DNA of 64,000 nt, from positions 558,001 through 622,000 of the forward strand of contig NZ_CP072852.1 of assembly GCF_017948265.1 (NCBI RefSeq). Direction: 5' to 3'. The translations under genes were made by a program, and so were the position numbers. The notes beneath the pieces are model-generated. The model was not told where the DNA came from. It saw only the letters and a list, made by a program, of their open reading frames with translations, and searched no databases. This DNA comes from Rhodoferax sp. PAMC 29310 (GTDB taxonomy: Bacteria > Pseudomonadota > Gammaproteobacteria > Burkholderiales > Burkholderiaceae_C). This document shows positions 1-9,311 of the stretch, one piece after another (the first letter of the stretch is position 1; every line of letters starts with the position of its first letter).

Positions 1-105
1 TGAACGTGTCAGGTTGATCGACCTGCTTATCACCCACGGGACATGAATCGTTCCCCATTCCCAAGACAATGAGTTTTTGTTAATTCACCACAAAGGAACG
101 TTCAC

Positions 106-897
106 ATGGCACGCACGATTCAACAGCTTTTCGACCTTACTGGCAAGACCGCACTGGTCACCGGCGGCTCGCGCGGCCTGGGCTTGCAAATGGCGCATGC
201 GCTGGGTGAGGCCGGTGCCAAGGTGCTGATCACATCACGCAAGGCCGAGGACCTGGAGCAGGCCGTGGCGCAGCTTCAAGCCGCCGGTATTGATGCCCGC
301 TGGGTGGCCGCTGATTGTGCGAAAGAGTCCGAAATTAATCGTCTGGCGGATGAAACCCTGCAACGCCTGGGCGATGTCGACATTCTGGTTAACAACGCTG
401 GCGCCGCATGGGGCGCACCCGCTGAAGATCACCCGATTGACGCCTGGGACAAAGTGATGAACCTGAACGTGCGGGGCTACTTTTTGCTGAGCCAGGTCAT
501 TGCCAAGCGAAGCATGATTGCCCGCCGTTCGGGGCGCATCATCAACGTGGCCTCCATTGCCGGTCTGGGGGGCAACCCTGAGGGCATGACGACGATTGCC
601 TACAACACCTCCAAAGGTGCGGTGATTAACTTCACCCGCACGCTGGGTGCGGAATGGGGCAAGTACAACATCAATGTGAATGCCATTTGCCCCGGCTTCT
701 TCCCCAGCAAAATGACCATGGGCACCCTGGCGGCCCTGGGCGAGGAAAAGCTGGCTGCGTCCGCGCCGCTCAAGCGCTTGGGCGACGATGAAGACCTGAA
801 AGGACTGTGCCTATTGTTCGCCTCTGATGCGGGCAAGCACATCACCGGCCAATGGCTGGCGGTGGACGGCGGCGTCAGCGTCGTCACAGGCGGCTAA
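106..897 (+). CDS. SDR family NAD(P)-dependent oxidoreductase
   Basis: A 263-residue classical short-chain dehydrogenase/reductase that would interconvert a hydroxyl and a keto group with NAD(P)H in the cytoplasm. Visible motifs are the N-terminal nucleotide-binding TGGSRGLG (about residues 19-26), the structural NNAG (about 96-99), the catalytic Ser in the VASIAG strand and YNTSK carrying Tyr and Lys (about 166-170). The C-terminus has the usual PGFFPSKMT substrate loop and ends with a GQWLAVDGG strand. The start has an AAGGAACG ribosome site 5-6 bases upstream. It opens a same-strand run with a thioesterase and an NADP oxidoreductase. The substrate cannot be read from sequence; an acyl-chain or fatty-acid substrate is only a contextual guess. 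Confidence 0.93.
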   Translation: MARTIQQLFDLTGKTALVTGGSRGLGLQMAHALGEAGAKVLITSRKAEDLEQAVAQLQAAGIDARWVAADCAKESEINRLADETLQRLGDVDILVNNAGAAWGAPAEDHPIDAWDKVMNLNVRGYFLLSQVIAKRSMIARRSGRIINVASIAGLGGNPEGMTTIAYNTSKGAVINFTRTLGAEWGKYNINVNAICPGFFPSKMTMGTLAALGEEKLAASAPLKRLGDDEDLKGLCLLFASDAGKHITGQWLAVDGGVSVVTGG

Positions 898-1018
898 GCT
901 CGGTAGATCAACCGTTGCTGTGTTGGCAACGGCTTCGCGCGCCGAGTCGGGTGGCTTCATCTGAGAAATGAAAGAAGCACTCGCCACCGGTGGTCGTGAA
1001 TTACCTTTTGAGGCGGCT

Positions 1019-1471
1019 ATGAAATTTGGTGTGGAAATCCCCTTTGTTGAACACCTGGGCTTTGAGCTGGAGTTGTTTGAGGGAGGACTGTCTGAGATCA
1101 CCTTCTCCCCCAAGCCTGAGCACTTGAACTCGTTCAACGTCACGCATGGCGGGGCGCTTATGACTTTGCTGGATGTCACGATGGCCGTGGCGGCGCGCAG
1201 CGTACAGCCCGACATGGGCGCGGTCACCATCGAAATGAAAACCAGCTTCATGCAGCCCGCCCGTGGCGCGCTGGTCGGTAAAGGCCGCTTGATGCACCGC
1301 ACCGCCACCATGGCCTTCACCGAAGGCACCATTTTTGACGAGGCGGGGCGCGCTTGTGCGCATGCCACCGGCACGTTTAAATTTGTCCGGCGTTTGCCCA
1401 CCGGGCCCAAAAGCAGCCACCCATTGAATGCGCGCCCCGATGACGCAGCGTCCGTCATCTCAACCGATTAA
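1019..1471 (+). CDS. PaaI-type hotdog-fold thioesterase
   Basis: A 150-residue hotdog-fold protein of the PaaI/YigI type, predicted to hydrolyse acyl-CoA thioesters in the cytoplasm. The NVTHGGALMTLLDVTMAVAA segment is the conserved helix with the catalytic Asp region, followed by the TIEMKTSFMQPARG strand typical of the family. The ATG at 1019 has a GAGG ribosome site five bases upstream (1010-1013). An in-frame ATG at 968 would add 17 residues but lacks a good ribosome site, so the later start is preferred. The gene sits between an SDR enzyme and an NADP oxidoreductase, which suggests one carboxylic-acid or aromatic-CoA pathway, but the substrate is unknown. Confidence 0.88.
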   Translation: MKFGVEIPFVEHLGFELELFEGGLSEITFSPKPEHLNSFNVTHGGALMTLLDVTMAVAARSVQPDMGAVTIEMKTSFMQPARGALVGKGRLMHRTATMAFTEGTIFDEAGRACAHATGTFKFVRRLPTGPKSSHPLNARPDDAASVISTD

Positions 1472-1491
1472 TAACTATCAAGGAGACATGT

Positions 1492-2508
1492 ATGCCCCGC
1501 AACCAACAAATCCACCTCAACAACCGCCCTGACGGAGAGGCCGTGGCCAGCAACTTCAAATTGGTGGCCAGCGAGACTCCGCCGCTGCAAGACGGGCAGG
1601 TTCTGGTGCGCCACCATTTCCTGAGCCTGGACCCCTACATGCGCGGCCGCATGAACGATGCCAAGAGCTACGCCATGCCGCAGGCCTTGGGTGAAACCAT
1701 GGGGGGGGGCACCGTGGGCGAGGTGGTCGAATCGAAGAACGAGCGCTTCGCGGTCGGCGACAAGGTCGTGGGCATGGGCGGCTGGCAGGAGTACAGCGTC
1801 GTTGATGCCAATCAAGTCGGTGCCTTGCGAAAAGTCGATACCACGCATGTTCCATTGAGCGCGTATTTGGGCGCCGTGGGCATGCCCGGAGTGACGGCGT
1901 GGTATGGCTTGGTCAAGATCATTGCGCCCCAGGCGGGAGACACCATGGTCATCAGTGCCGCCACGGGCGCGGTGGGCAGTGCTTTTGCGGCGCTGTCGAA
2001 GGCGCGAGGCTGTCATACCGTTGGCATTGCCGGTGGCCCTAAGAAGTGCAAGTACGCGGTCGAGGAGTTGGGCTACGACGCTTGCATCGACTATAAAACC
2101 CACACCGATGCAGCGTCCTTGGCCAAAGCGCTCAAAGACGCTTGCCCAAAGGGCATCGACGGCTATTTCGAGAACGTCGGCGGCATGGTGCTGGACGCGG
2201 TGCTGACCCGAATGAATGCATTCGGCCGAATTGCCGTGTGCGGAATGATTGCAGGCTATGACGGTGCACCGCTGCCGCTGACCTACCCCGCCTTGATTTT
2301 GGTCAACCGTTTGAAAGTCCAAGGATTCATTGTGAGCGAACACATGGAAATATGGCCTGAAGCACTCAAGGAATTGGGCACGCAGGTGGCCACTGGCAAG
2401 CTCAAACCCAGGGAGTCGATTGCACTCGGCATTAAGGCCGCCCCGGAAGCTTTTCTGGGGCTGCTGAAGGGCCGCAATTTCGGCAAGCAGCTGGTCAAGC
2501 TGGTCTAG
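1492..2508 (+). CDS. NADP-dependent oxidoreductase (zinc-free MDR family, CurA/leukotriene B4 dehydrogenase-like)
   Basis: A 338-residue medium-chain dehydrogenase/reductase of the zinc-independent double-bond reductase branch, which reduces alpha,beta-unsaturated ketones or aldehydes with NADPH. Signature segments are LDPYMRGRM near residue 45, LGAVGMPGVTAWYGL around 123-137, the nucleotide-binding ISAATGAVGS around 154-163, and YFENVGG (about 225). No zinc-ligand cysteines are in the usual places. The start follows a strong AAGGAGA ribosome site. A paralogue with the same plan lies at 21811-22842. The stop is 16 bases before the following GST gene, consistent with co-transcription. Confidence 0.92.
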   Translation: MPRNQQIHLNNRPDGEAVASNFKLVASETPPLQDGQVLVRHHFLSLDPYMRGRMNDAKSYAMPQALGETMGGGTVGEVVESKNERFAVGDKVVGMGGWQEYSVVDANQVGALRKVDTTHVPLSAYLGAVGMPGVTAWYGLVKIIAPQAGDTMVISAATGAVGSAFAALSKARGCHTVGIAGGPKKCKYAVEELGYDACIDYKTHTDAASLAKALKDACPKGIDGYFENVGGMVLDAVLTRMNAFGRIAVCGMIAGYDGAPLPLTYPALILVNRLKVQGFIVSEHMEIWPEALKELGTQVATGKLKPRESIALGIKAAPEAFLGLLKGRNFGKQLVKLV

Positions 2509-2524
2509 GCACAAGGACACCCCT

Positions 2525-3466
2525 ATGTCAGACCTCATTCTTCACCATTACCCTACGTCACCCTTCTCGGAAAAAATCCGGTTGGTACTGGGCTACAAAA
2601 AGCTGGCCTGGAAGTCGGTCATCATTCCGTCTATCATGCCCAAGCCTGATGTCCAGGCTTTGACGGGCGGCTACCGCAAGACGCCGTTTCTGCAAATAGG
2701 CTCCGACATTTATTGCGACAGTGCCTTGATTTGCGACGTGCTGGAGCACCTGCAACCAGAGCCTGCGTTGTATCCCGCCGCACACAAAGGCCTGGCCAGG
2801 GTGTTGGCGCAGTGGGCAGACAGCACCCTGTTCTGGGCGGCCATGGCGTACAACCTGCAGCCCAAGGGCGCTGCCGCCATGTTCAGTGGTGTACCTCCGG
2901 AGGTGGCCCAGGCCTTTGGCGCAGACCGGGCAGCCATGACCGCCGGCATGACCCGCTTGCGTGCTTTGGACGCCAGCGCCGCCTACAAATCGTATTTGCG
3001 TCGGTTGGCCAACATGCTGGAAGGTCAAGACTACCTTTTGGGTGATGCGCCCTGCGTGGCAGACTTCTCGGCCTACCACCCGCTTTGGTTCACCCGCCAC
3101 CGCGTGACGGTGCTGGCCGATATTCTGGAGGCCACGTCCTCCGTGCTGGCCTGGATGGACCGCATGGCGGCCATCGGCTCTGGCCAGATGAGCAAGATAT
3201 CTGCTACTGAATCAATAGCTATCTGTGCTGGTACGGCGGGGGCTAGCGCGCTAGATGACACCACTTATCAGGATGAGCACGGCATTCCATTGGGCAGTCG
3301 AGTAACGGTGACATCGGAAAGCTTTGGGGCTGAAGCCACCGAAGGTGAGTTGGTAGCGGCCACCCGAATGCACTACACCCTGCGTCGCCAGGACGAGCGG
3401 GCCGGCACTGTGCAGGTTTACTTTCCGCGCATTGGCTATGTGCTGAAGGCTGTCATTGCATCGTGA
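2525..3466 (+). CDS. Glutathione S-transferase family protein with C-terminal extension
   Basis: A 313-residue protein, longer than a usual GST (about 200-220). Residues 1-80 form the thioredoxin-like N-domain (LHHYPTSPFSEKIRLVLG at the N-terminus); residues about 90-220 are the helical C-domain. Residues about 225-245 are encoded by a dispersed repeat of the GCTA-N9-TAGC family (see 3197-3253) and make an Ala/Ser-rich linker. The last 70 residues (from about DDTTYQDEHG) are a separate beta-rich tail. The repeat is read through without a stop, so the gene looks intact. The stop overlaps the GTG start of the next gene. The role is probably detoxification or isomerisation with glutathione; the substrate is unknown. 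Confidence 0.86.
   Translation: MSDLILHHYPTSPFSEKIRLVLGYKKLAWKSVIIPSIMPKPDVQALTGGYRKTPFLQIGSDIYCDSALICDVLEHLQPEPALYPAAHKGLARVLAQWADSTLFWAAMAYNLQPKGAAAMFSGVPPEVAQAFGADRAAMTAGMTRLRALDASAAYKSYLRRLANMLEGQDYLLGDAPCVADFSAYHPLWFTRHRVTVLADILEATSSVLAWMDRMAAIGSGQMSKISATESIAICAGTAGASALDDTTYQDEHGIPLGSRVTVTSESFGAEATEGELVAATRMHYTLRRQDERAGTVQVYFPRIGYVLKAVIAS
3197..3253. repeat. Dispersed repeat copy A (GCTA-N9-TAGC core), inside the GST gene
   Basis: The core GCTA-N9-TAGC is at 3203-3219, followed by a tail rich in GCTGG/GCGGGGGCTAGCGC-like sequence. The same architecture recurs at seven other places in the window. This copy is in frame within the GST gene and is translated as an interdomain linker. Confidence 0.7.
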
Positions 3467-3933
3467 GCGTTGACCGCGCCATGAACTGGTCATGGTGTGC
3501 CTTTGGTGATCTGACCACAACCCACTTCTACGAACTGCTGCAGTTGCGCAGTGAAGTCTTCGTGGTCGAACAAAATTGTGTCTTCCTAGATCTGGATGGC
3601 TCCGATTCGGTTGCCCTGCACTTGCTTGGGCGCGAGGAGGGCGGCGACGGGACCCTGTTGGCCTATGCCCGATGCTTCTTGCCCGGCGTCAAGTTTGCCG
3701 AGGCGAGTATTGGCCGGGTGACCACCCGGCGCAACGCGCGTGGAAATGGTTTGGGGCATGCGTTGATCACCGAGGCGGTGGCCGCGCTTTGCAGGCATTG
3801 GGGTTCGCAGCCCATTCGCATTGGCGCCCAGACCCGGTTGGCCAGTTACTACGCCCGCCACGGCTTTGTCGATGTGGGCAAGCCCTATTTGGAAGATGGC
3901 ATTGAGCATATCGAGATGCTTTGGACCCCTTAA
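3463..3933 (+). CDS. GNAT family N-acetyltransferase, ElaA type
   Basis: A 156-residue acetyltransferase resembling ElaA: the N-terminal WCAFGDLTTTHFYELLQLRSEVFVVEQ is the family hallmark, and the acetyl-CoA loop is seen in GRVTTRRNARGNGLG (motif A, R-x-x-G-x-G-x-G-like). The C-terminus has the YYARHGF strand. The start is a GTG whose last two bases are shared with the GST stop codon (GTGA), implying translational coupling; an ATG at 3481 is an alternative. It would transfer an acetyl group from acetyl-CoA to an unknown amine in the cytoplasm. Confidence 0.88.
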   Translation: MSVDRAMNWSWCAFGDLTTTHFYELLQLRSEVFVVEQNCVFLDLDGSDSVALHLLGREEGGDGTLLAYARCFLPGVKFAEASIGRVTTRRNARGNGLGHALITEAVAALCRHWGSQPIRIGAQTRLASYYARHGFVDVGKPYLEDGIEHIEMLWTP

Positions 3934-3951
3934 TACTGGAGTTGAACTGAG

Positions 3952-4857
3952 ATGAATGAATTTAAAAATAAAACCGCGGTGTTGACTGGTGCTGGCTCTG
4001 GCTTTGGCCTGGAATGCGCTCGCATCGGCGCAGCACTGGGCATGAACCTTGTGCTGGTGGATGTTCAGCAAGACGCACTAGACAAGGTGGCTCAAGAGTT
4101 GACGGCGGCGGGCGCTGCTGTGTTGGCGGTTCAGGTCGACGTATCCAAGGCTGCTGAAATGGACGCCTTGGGCGTCGCTGTTCAAGCCCGTTTTGGCGCC
4201 CCGCACTTTGTGTTCAATAACGCTGGTGTGGGCGCCGGGGGCTTGATTTGGGAAAGCACTGCGGCGGACTGGGAGTGGGTGTTGGGCGTGAATGTGATGG
4301 GTGTGGCCCACGGTGTTCGTGTGTTCACGCCCATGATGCTCGACGCGGCCAGACAGGATGCGGGCTACGAGGGCCATATCGTGAACACGGCCAGTATGGC
4401 GGGCTTGGTGAACGCGCCCAATATGGGCATCTACAACGTGAGCAAACACGCGGTGGTGAGCTTGAGTGAGACCTTGTACCAAGATCTGGCTTTGGTCACC
4501 GATCAAATCAGCGCCTCGGTTTTGTGCCCGTTCTTTGTGCCTACAGGCATCAGCCAGAGCCACCGAAATCGCCCCGCCAAAGAAGCTTCGTCGGCACCCA
4601 CGCGCAGTCAGATGATTGGCCAAGCCATGAGTGACAAGGCGGTCAGCTCTGGCAAGGTCAGTGCGGAGGACGTTGCCCGGCTTGTGTTTGACGCCGTCAG
4701 CCAGCGCCAGTTCTACATCTACAGCCACCCCAAAGCCATTGGCTCGGTGCAAAGCCGGTTGGAAGACATCATGCTGGCGCGCAACCCGACCGACCCATTT
4801 ATCCAGAAGCCCGAATTGGGTGCGTCATTGCGAACCGCGCTTAAAGCGGTTGATTGA
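3952..4857 (+). CDS. SDR family NAD(P)-dependent oxidoreductase
   Basis: A 301-residue short-chain dehydrogenase. The TGAGSGFG cofactor loop lies at about residues 12-19, NNAGVG at about 89-94, NTASMAGL holds the catalytic Ser, and YNVSKHAVV holds Tyr and Lys (about 161-165). The C-terminal 60 residues extend past the usual core, as in the SDR group acting on hydrophobic alcohols. It is the last + strand gene of the run that starts at 106 and converges with the signalling genes on the - strand. It is a second SDR in the cluster, not a duplicate of the first, since the motifs differ. The substrate is unknown. Confidence 0.91.
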   Translation: MNEFKNKTAVLTGAGSGFGLECARIGAALGMNLVLVDVQQDALDKVAQELTAAGAAVLAVQVDVSKAAEMDALGVAVQARFGAPHFVFNNAGVGAGGLIWESTAADWEWVLGVNVMGVAHGVRVFTPMMLDAARQDAGYEGHIVNTASMAGLVNAPNMGIYNVSKHAVVSLSETLYQDLALVTDQISASVLCPFFVPTGISQSHRNRPAKEASSAPTRSQMIGQAMSDKAVSSGKVSAEDVARLVFDAVSQRQFYIYSHPKAIGSVQSRLEDIMLARNPTDPFIQKPELGASLRTALKAVD

Positions 4858-4954
4858 GAAAAAGTTGAAGAGGGCAGGGTGAATCAGTCAATCGATTTGC
4901 CGCTGCCAGCGCCCTTGATTGCAACGGGCGGTTGCGACGATCAGAACGGCTGAT

Positions 4955-7276
4955 TCAGGCCAGACCTGCCTGCTCGGTGAGCAGCACCAGCATACGGCTT
5001 TGCGGCATGGGTTTGTGGTACAGATAGCCCTGCATGATGCGGCAACCCGATTTTTCGAGGTAGGCGGCTTGTATGGGGGTTTCAACGCCCTCCGCGACGA
5101 GGTTGAGGCCAAGCCCTTTTGCAATTGAAATAATGGCCAGCACCACGGGAAACTGGGCGCTCTCATCATGAATTTCCATGATGAAAGAGCGGTCAATTTT
5201 GAGGGTGTGAATCGGGAATCGATGAAGGTACGACAGAGATGAATAGCCCGTTCCAAAGTCATCAATCGCCACACTCACCCCCAATTGGCAGAGTTTGTCG
5301 AGCTGTTTAATGGCCGCTTGTGGATTGCGAATACAGATGTTTTCGGTCACCTCCACCTCAACTTGCGTCGGTGAGATGTTGTGGCGTGACAGCGCACTTT
5401 GCAGCTTGTCATAAAAGTCACCCCGATCCAGGTACTGGGGGGAGAGGTTCAGGGACAGGCGAATCCCCTCGCAACCCGTGGCATTCCAGGCCAGCAAGTC
5501 ACGGCAGATGGCCTCCAGCATCCAGTCGCTGATGGGGATGATCAGCCCGTTGTCCTCGGCCAGGGGCAAAAACTCACCCGCGCTCAATAACCCGCGTTCG
5601 GGGTGGTTCCAGCGCATCAAGGCTTCGGCGCCTATGATTTTTCCGGTGGTGACGTCCAGTTGGGGCTGGTAATGCATTTCCAGCTCGCCCTGGTCCTGAG
5701 CCAGATGCAAACGATGCTCCAACTCAATGTTTTTCCGGGACGCATCCAGCATGCTGTCGTCAAAGAAGGCATGGCCATTTTTGCCGGCTGCCTTGATTTG
5801 GTACATCGCGATCCCAGAACTCCGGATCAAGGCGTCAATTTCAGTGCCGTTATCGGGGTAAAAAGCGATGCCAATGCTGGCCGTCATGTGAATCGCGTGG
5901 CCAGCCAGTTCAAACGCTGGCTTCATGCATTCCAGAAATTTGTCGGCAATGAGCGTGGCATCTTGCCGACTGGTCAGTTCCGGCAAGATCGCAGTGAACT
6001 CATCGTCCCCAAAGCGCGCCAGGGTGTCACACCGGCGCAGACAGGTTTTCAGGCGAAGGGCGGTTTGCTGAAGGAGCTCGTCGCCCATGCGATGCCCTAA
6101 CGATTCGTTGACCAGCTTGAAACGGTCCAGGTCAATGAACATGACTGCCAGCTTGGATTCGTTCCGTCGAGCTTGAAACATGGCCAGGCTCAAGCGGTCC
6201 TTGAACAGCACCCGATTGGGCAAATCCGTCAGGATGTCGTGGTAGGTCTGGTGCGAGATCAACTCGTCGGCCTGACGGTTGTCTGTGATGTCACGCGCGA
6301 CGCCATAGATGCCAAACATTTTCGCACTAGCGTCAGCGTCTGGGGCCAAACCGTTAGCCGGGGGAGTCGGGGTTCTCAGCAGCTCATTGCTGAAAGTGCG
6401 GGGTGCGTTGTCCGGGTTGATAGATTTGAAACGTAACTCTACGCTGCGCGTCAATCGACGGTCGTACTTGGCTTCGCCAAACACGTAGTTGGCGCGCTCC
6501 ATGTCTTCGTCGTGAATCAACTCGGAATAGTGCTTGCCCAGAAGGTCCTCTCGGGTGAACCCTAGCAGTTCCCGCGCCCGGTTGTTGATAAATGTGAAGC
6601 ACCCCGAGTCATCCAGCGTGTAGATGATGTCGGGGGAGCAGTCCACCAGGTTACGGTAGACCCGCTCGGAACTTTCAAGTTGGGACGCAATTTTTCGGTT
6701 TTCGGCCTGTAGCCTCCGGTGCTGCAGCGCTTTGTCGATGGTTTTTAACAGTTCCTCGCTGGCATAAGGCTTTCTCAGGTAGTCGTAAGCGCCGCGTTTC
6801 AGTGCGCCAATGACCGACTCGACCTCAGGCGCGCCACTGGTCACGATGACGTGAGCCCCCATCTGGTGCAGGTTCATGAACTCCATGATCTCCTGCCCCC
6901 CAATATCTGGCAGACCCAGATCGAGAATTACCAGATCAAACCGGGACTGCCGCAATTGTTCAATGGCCTCCATACCACTTGACGCAGCTGTCAGCGCCAA
7001 GCCCTGATGTTGAAGCAGGGCTTGGAGGCTGCGCAGCAGGCGAGGCTCGTCCTCAACCAGGAGCACTGTCTCAGTGGGTGGGCGCTCAAAATCCTCAGGC
7101 ATCACCAATGTCGCCTGGTCAAGCGAGGACAGTGTCAGACTCCGGTGTGTCATGGTGACGCTTTGTTCTTGGGCGCTGTTGCGTACGACAGCTGCATTCA
7201 CTCTAGGTATTTGGTGTGGGGAGGCGGACAGTGAACTCGGTACCAGACGCTGAACTTTGGCAGCTGATTTCTCCAT
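4955..7276 (-). CDS. Response regulator with REC-PAS-GGDEF-EAL domains
   Basis: A 773-residue cytoplasmic cyclic-di-GMP regulator. The receiver domain (about 70-185) keeps the acidic pocket and phospho-acceptor Asp in VILDLGLPD (about 119). A PAS domain follows (about 200-335, CSPDIIYTLDDSG), then a GGDEF domain (about 345-505) whose signature reads GDDEF at 423-427, and an EAL domain (about 520-773) with intact EALMRW and DDFGTGYSS. The intact EAL and altered GGDEF suggest net phosphodiesterase activity, by family knowledge. The start shown overlaps the upstream kinase gene by 74 bases; an internal ATG at 7153 is an alternative. No membrane segments. The natural partner is the HDOD-kinase encoded just upstream. 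Confidence 0.9.
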   Translation of the reverse strand: MEKSAAKVQRLVPSSLSASPHQIPRVNAAVVRNSAQEQSVTMTHRSLTLSSLDQATLVMPEDFERPPTETVLLVEDEPRLLRSLQALLQHQGLALTAASSGMEAIEQLRQSRFDLVILDLGLPDIGGQEIMEFMNLHQMGAHVIVTSGAPEVESVIGALKRGAYDYLRKPYASEELLKTIDKALQHRRLQAENRKIASQLESSERVYRNLVDCSPDIIYTLDDSGCFTFINNRARELLGFTREDLLGKHYSELIHDEDMERANYVFGEAKYDRRLTRSVELRFKSINPDNAPRTFSNELLRTPTPPANGLAPDADASAKMFGIYGVARDITDNRQADELISHQTYHDILTDLPNRVLFKDRLSLAMFQARRNESKLAVMFIDLDRFKLVNESLGHRMGDELLQQTALRLKTCLRRCDTLARFGDDEFTAILPELTSRQDATLIADKFLECMKPAFELAGHAIHMTASIGIAFYPDNGTEIDALIRSSGIAMYQIKAAGKNGHAFFDDSMLDASRKNIELEHRLHLAQDQGELEMHYQPQLDVTTGKIIGAEALMRWNHPERGLLSAGEFLPLAEDNGLIIPISDWMLEAICRDLLAWNATGCEGIRLSLNLSPQYLDRGDFYDKLQSALSRHNISPTQVEVEVTENICIRNPQAAIKQLDKLCQLGVSVAIDDFGTGYSSLSYLHRFPIHTLKIDRSFIMEIHDESAQFPVVLAIISIAKGLGLNLVAEGVETPIQAAYLEKSGCRIMQGYLYHKPMPQSRMLVLLTEQAGLA

Positions 7277-9311
7277 TTAGCTTTTCAACCAGCCGGTGAA
7301 CAATGCTCAGCCCGATTCCCCGATGTTGCCCGGGCTTGTTGCTTTCAACGGGCGAAAATAGACGGGATTGAATTTCAGCGGGAATACCTGGCCCACTGTC
7401 TTTCACAGAAATTTCAGCGTATTCACGGGCATCGATAGTCACCTTGCCCTTGTCGCTCATCTCAATTTTTCCCCCGTGTGGAACGGCCTCTATTGCGTTT
7501 TTCAGTAAATTGATCAAAATTTGCTTCAGGATGTCTGATGAGCCCTGAATCTCCGTGGTGCCACTCGACAGCACCGCCACAATACTGACAGATGAGGGCA
7601 GGAATTTGCTTTCAGTGAATAGTCGAACCAAATCTCTTATGACGGAACTAACCTCAGTCACCGCGCCCTGGGTTTTTGGGGCTCCTCCCGCGAATTCGGT
7701 AACGAGACTGCTAACGCGGTCTATTTCCTCTTTGAGGATGGATAGCTCTTCTGAGACCGCTTCCTGACGGTTGAGCTTTGCGTCGAGGACGCTGAGGTAA
7801 TTCTTGATGATGGTCAAGGGGTTGTTCACCTCGTGGGCCACGCGGCGGCTGTCCTCAAGATACTCCTGGCGCACGGTGGCGATACGGCGATCCATTTCTA
7901 CGCGTGCCTTGGTCGCGCTTTGAATTGACAGTGCGGCTTGTTGGCCAAATGACAACAGGAATCGCTCCCGCTTTTTCAATTCAGAAAGGCGCCAGGGAGG
8001 AATGCTGCCGACAATCAGGCCCACAGATTGTGTGGAGGTAGAAACTGGGACACACACCAGACATTCCGCATTCAATGCATTCATCAATCCCACTTCGACG
8101 GGGTCAAGGTGCTTGCGGTCTGGGCCTAAGAAGAGCAAGGATTTGGATTCGATGGCCTGTGAGACTCGGGTTTGGCCGGACAAACCGATGGAAATTTCAT
8201 GTGCAGATCCCTTTGCTTGCAGAGGCGAGACTTGAATCAACTCTTGCCCGGAGTCTGCCGTGAGAAACAACAAGCTGTCGTTCAGGGTGAGCAATATGTG
8301 CGCGTTGTTGCGAATCATCTCCATCAAATGGCGATCGCTTTGCGCATTGGCCAACGACTGAACGACGGCCGTGGTTAGTGCCATGTCGCGAACCTGATCG
8401 GCCAGTTGTTGGGACGTCGGGTCAATTTCAATGGCAGCCTCGAGTTGTGCCTGCGGTGCGTCAAAGCTGACTTGTTCTGGCAATTCAAGCCCCAGGTTAG
8501 CGGCGGTTCTTTTGACCCGGTCTGATGCCCCCGCCGCCAGCGTGGCGAGAAAGGGCAGATCGACGCCGCACAGTGCTCCAGCATCCGGCTCCAATGCTTC
8601 GGAGGGCGCGTGATTGGCGAGCCAGTCAGCGAGATGAACTATGCGAACCAGTGGGTGAGCCGTCTCAAGTCGGCTGGCGTTTTCGTGGTGGTACAAGACG
8701 CCGTCAGCAATGATGGGGCCCAGATTCCAGCGCTCAATCAGCCAGGCGCCTGCCTCAGCGTGTGAAATTTGCAAAGTCTCCTGCTCAACTTCACAAAGTA
8801 CGCGGTCATCTTGCGCTCGAAAATTCAGACTGTATTCATTTGGCGAGGCTGCCAAAAGGGCCAAGCGGCCTACGTCGTGCATCAGTCCGGCAAGATAAGC
8901 CTCCTCGACAAACGGATAGGCCATTTTTTTTGCCAGCGCTCGAGCCATGACCGCTGTGGTCAAGGCATGCTGCCAAAAGTCGCGAAGATCGGTACCACCT
9001 GAATGAGGAAATGCACTGAAAGTCTGAAAGACCGATTCACTGATGACCAATGTCTTGATCATGTCAGCGCCCATTGTGCTCAGGGCCTGCATCAAACCGA
9101 CTTTGGGGCCTCCGCGATGGTAGGCGGCACTGTTGGCAATGCTCAGCACCTTGGCCATCAAACCAACATCGTTGACGATCAAATCTGCCAACTCGGCCAT
9201 GCCTGCTTCTTCTGCTTGGCAAAGGTCAATTAACTTGAGCAAAGTTTGTGGCATGGCCGGCAAACGGGCCACCAACAGACGATTTCGAATATCTTGTTCC
9301 GGGGGACTCAT
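7203..9311 (-). CDS. HDOD-GAF hybrid sensor histidine kinase
   Basis: A 702-residue soluble protein. Residues about 10-240 are an HDOD domain with a retained LMHDVGRLALL segment (His-Asp at 145-146). Residues about 330-475 are GAF-like. A histidine-kinase core follows: the phospho-acceptor His lies in RVAHEVNNPLT (about 493), the N box in INLLKNAIEAV, the G1 box in VKDSGPGIP and the G2 box in HRGIGLSIVHRLV near the C-terminus. HDOD fused to a kinase is unusual, because HDOD usually pairs with GGDEF/EAL. Its 3' end overlaps the response regulator gene, so the two are probably co-translated and form a two-component pair controlling c-di-GMP. The input signal is unknown. Confidence 0.9.
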   Translation of the reverse strand: MSPPEQDIRNRLLVARLPAMPQTLLKLIDLCQAEEAGMAELADLIVNDVGLMAKVLSIANSAAYHRGGPKVGLMQALSTMGADMIKTLVISESVFQTFSAFPHSGGTDLRDFWQHALTTAVMARALAKKMAYPFVEEAYLAGLMHDVGRLALLAASPNEYSLNFRAQDDRVLCEVEQETLQISHAEAGAWLIERWNLGPIIADGVLYHHENASRLETAHPLVRIVHLADWLANHAPSEALEPDAGALCGVDLPFLATLAAGASDRVKRTAANLGLELPEQVSFDAPQAQLEAAIEIDPTSQQLADQVRDMALTTAVVQSLANAQSDRHLMEMIRNNAHILLTLNDSLLFLTADSGQELIQVSPLQAKGSAHEISIGLSGQTRVSQAIESKSLLFLGPDRKHLDPVEVGLMNALNAECLVCVPVSTSTQSVGLIVGSIPPWRLSELKKRERFLLSFGQQAALSIQSATKARVEMDRRIATVRQEYLEDSRRVAHEVNNPLTIIKNYLSVLDAKLNRQEAVSEELSILKEEIDRVSSLVTEFAGGAPKTQGAVTEVSSVIRDLVRLFTESKFLPSSVSIVAVLSSGTTEIQGSSDILKQILINLLKNAIEAVPHGGKIEMSDKGKVTIDAREYAEISVKDSGPGIPAEIQSRLFSPVESNKPGQHRGIGLSIVHRLVEKLNGEISCQSSASGTEFTVRLPTPNT

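Noticed and set aside
811..1458. Large antisense frames over the SDR and thioesterase genes, and similar shadows elsewhere
   Set aside because: GC-rich genes often leave long opposite frames; motifs and ribosome sites support the annotated strands only.
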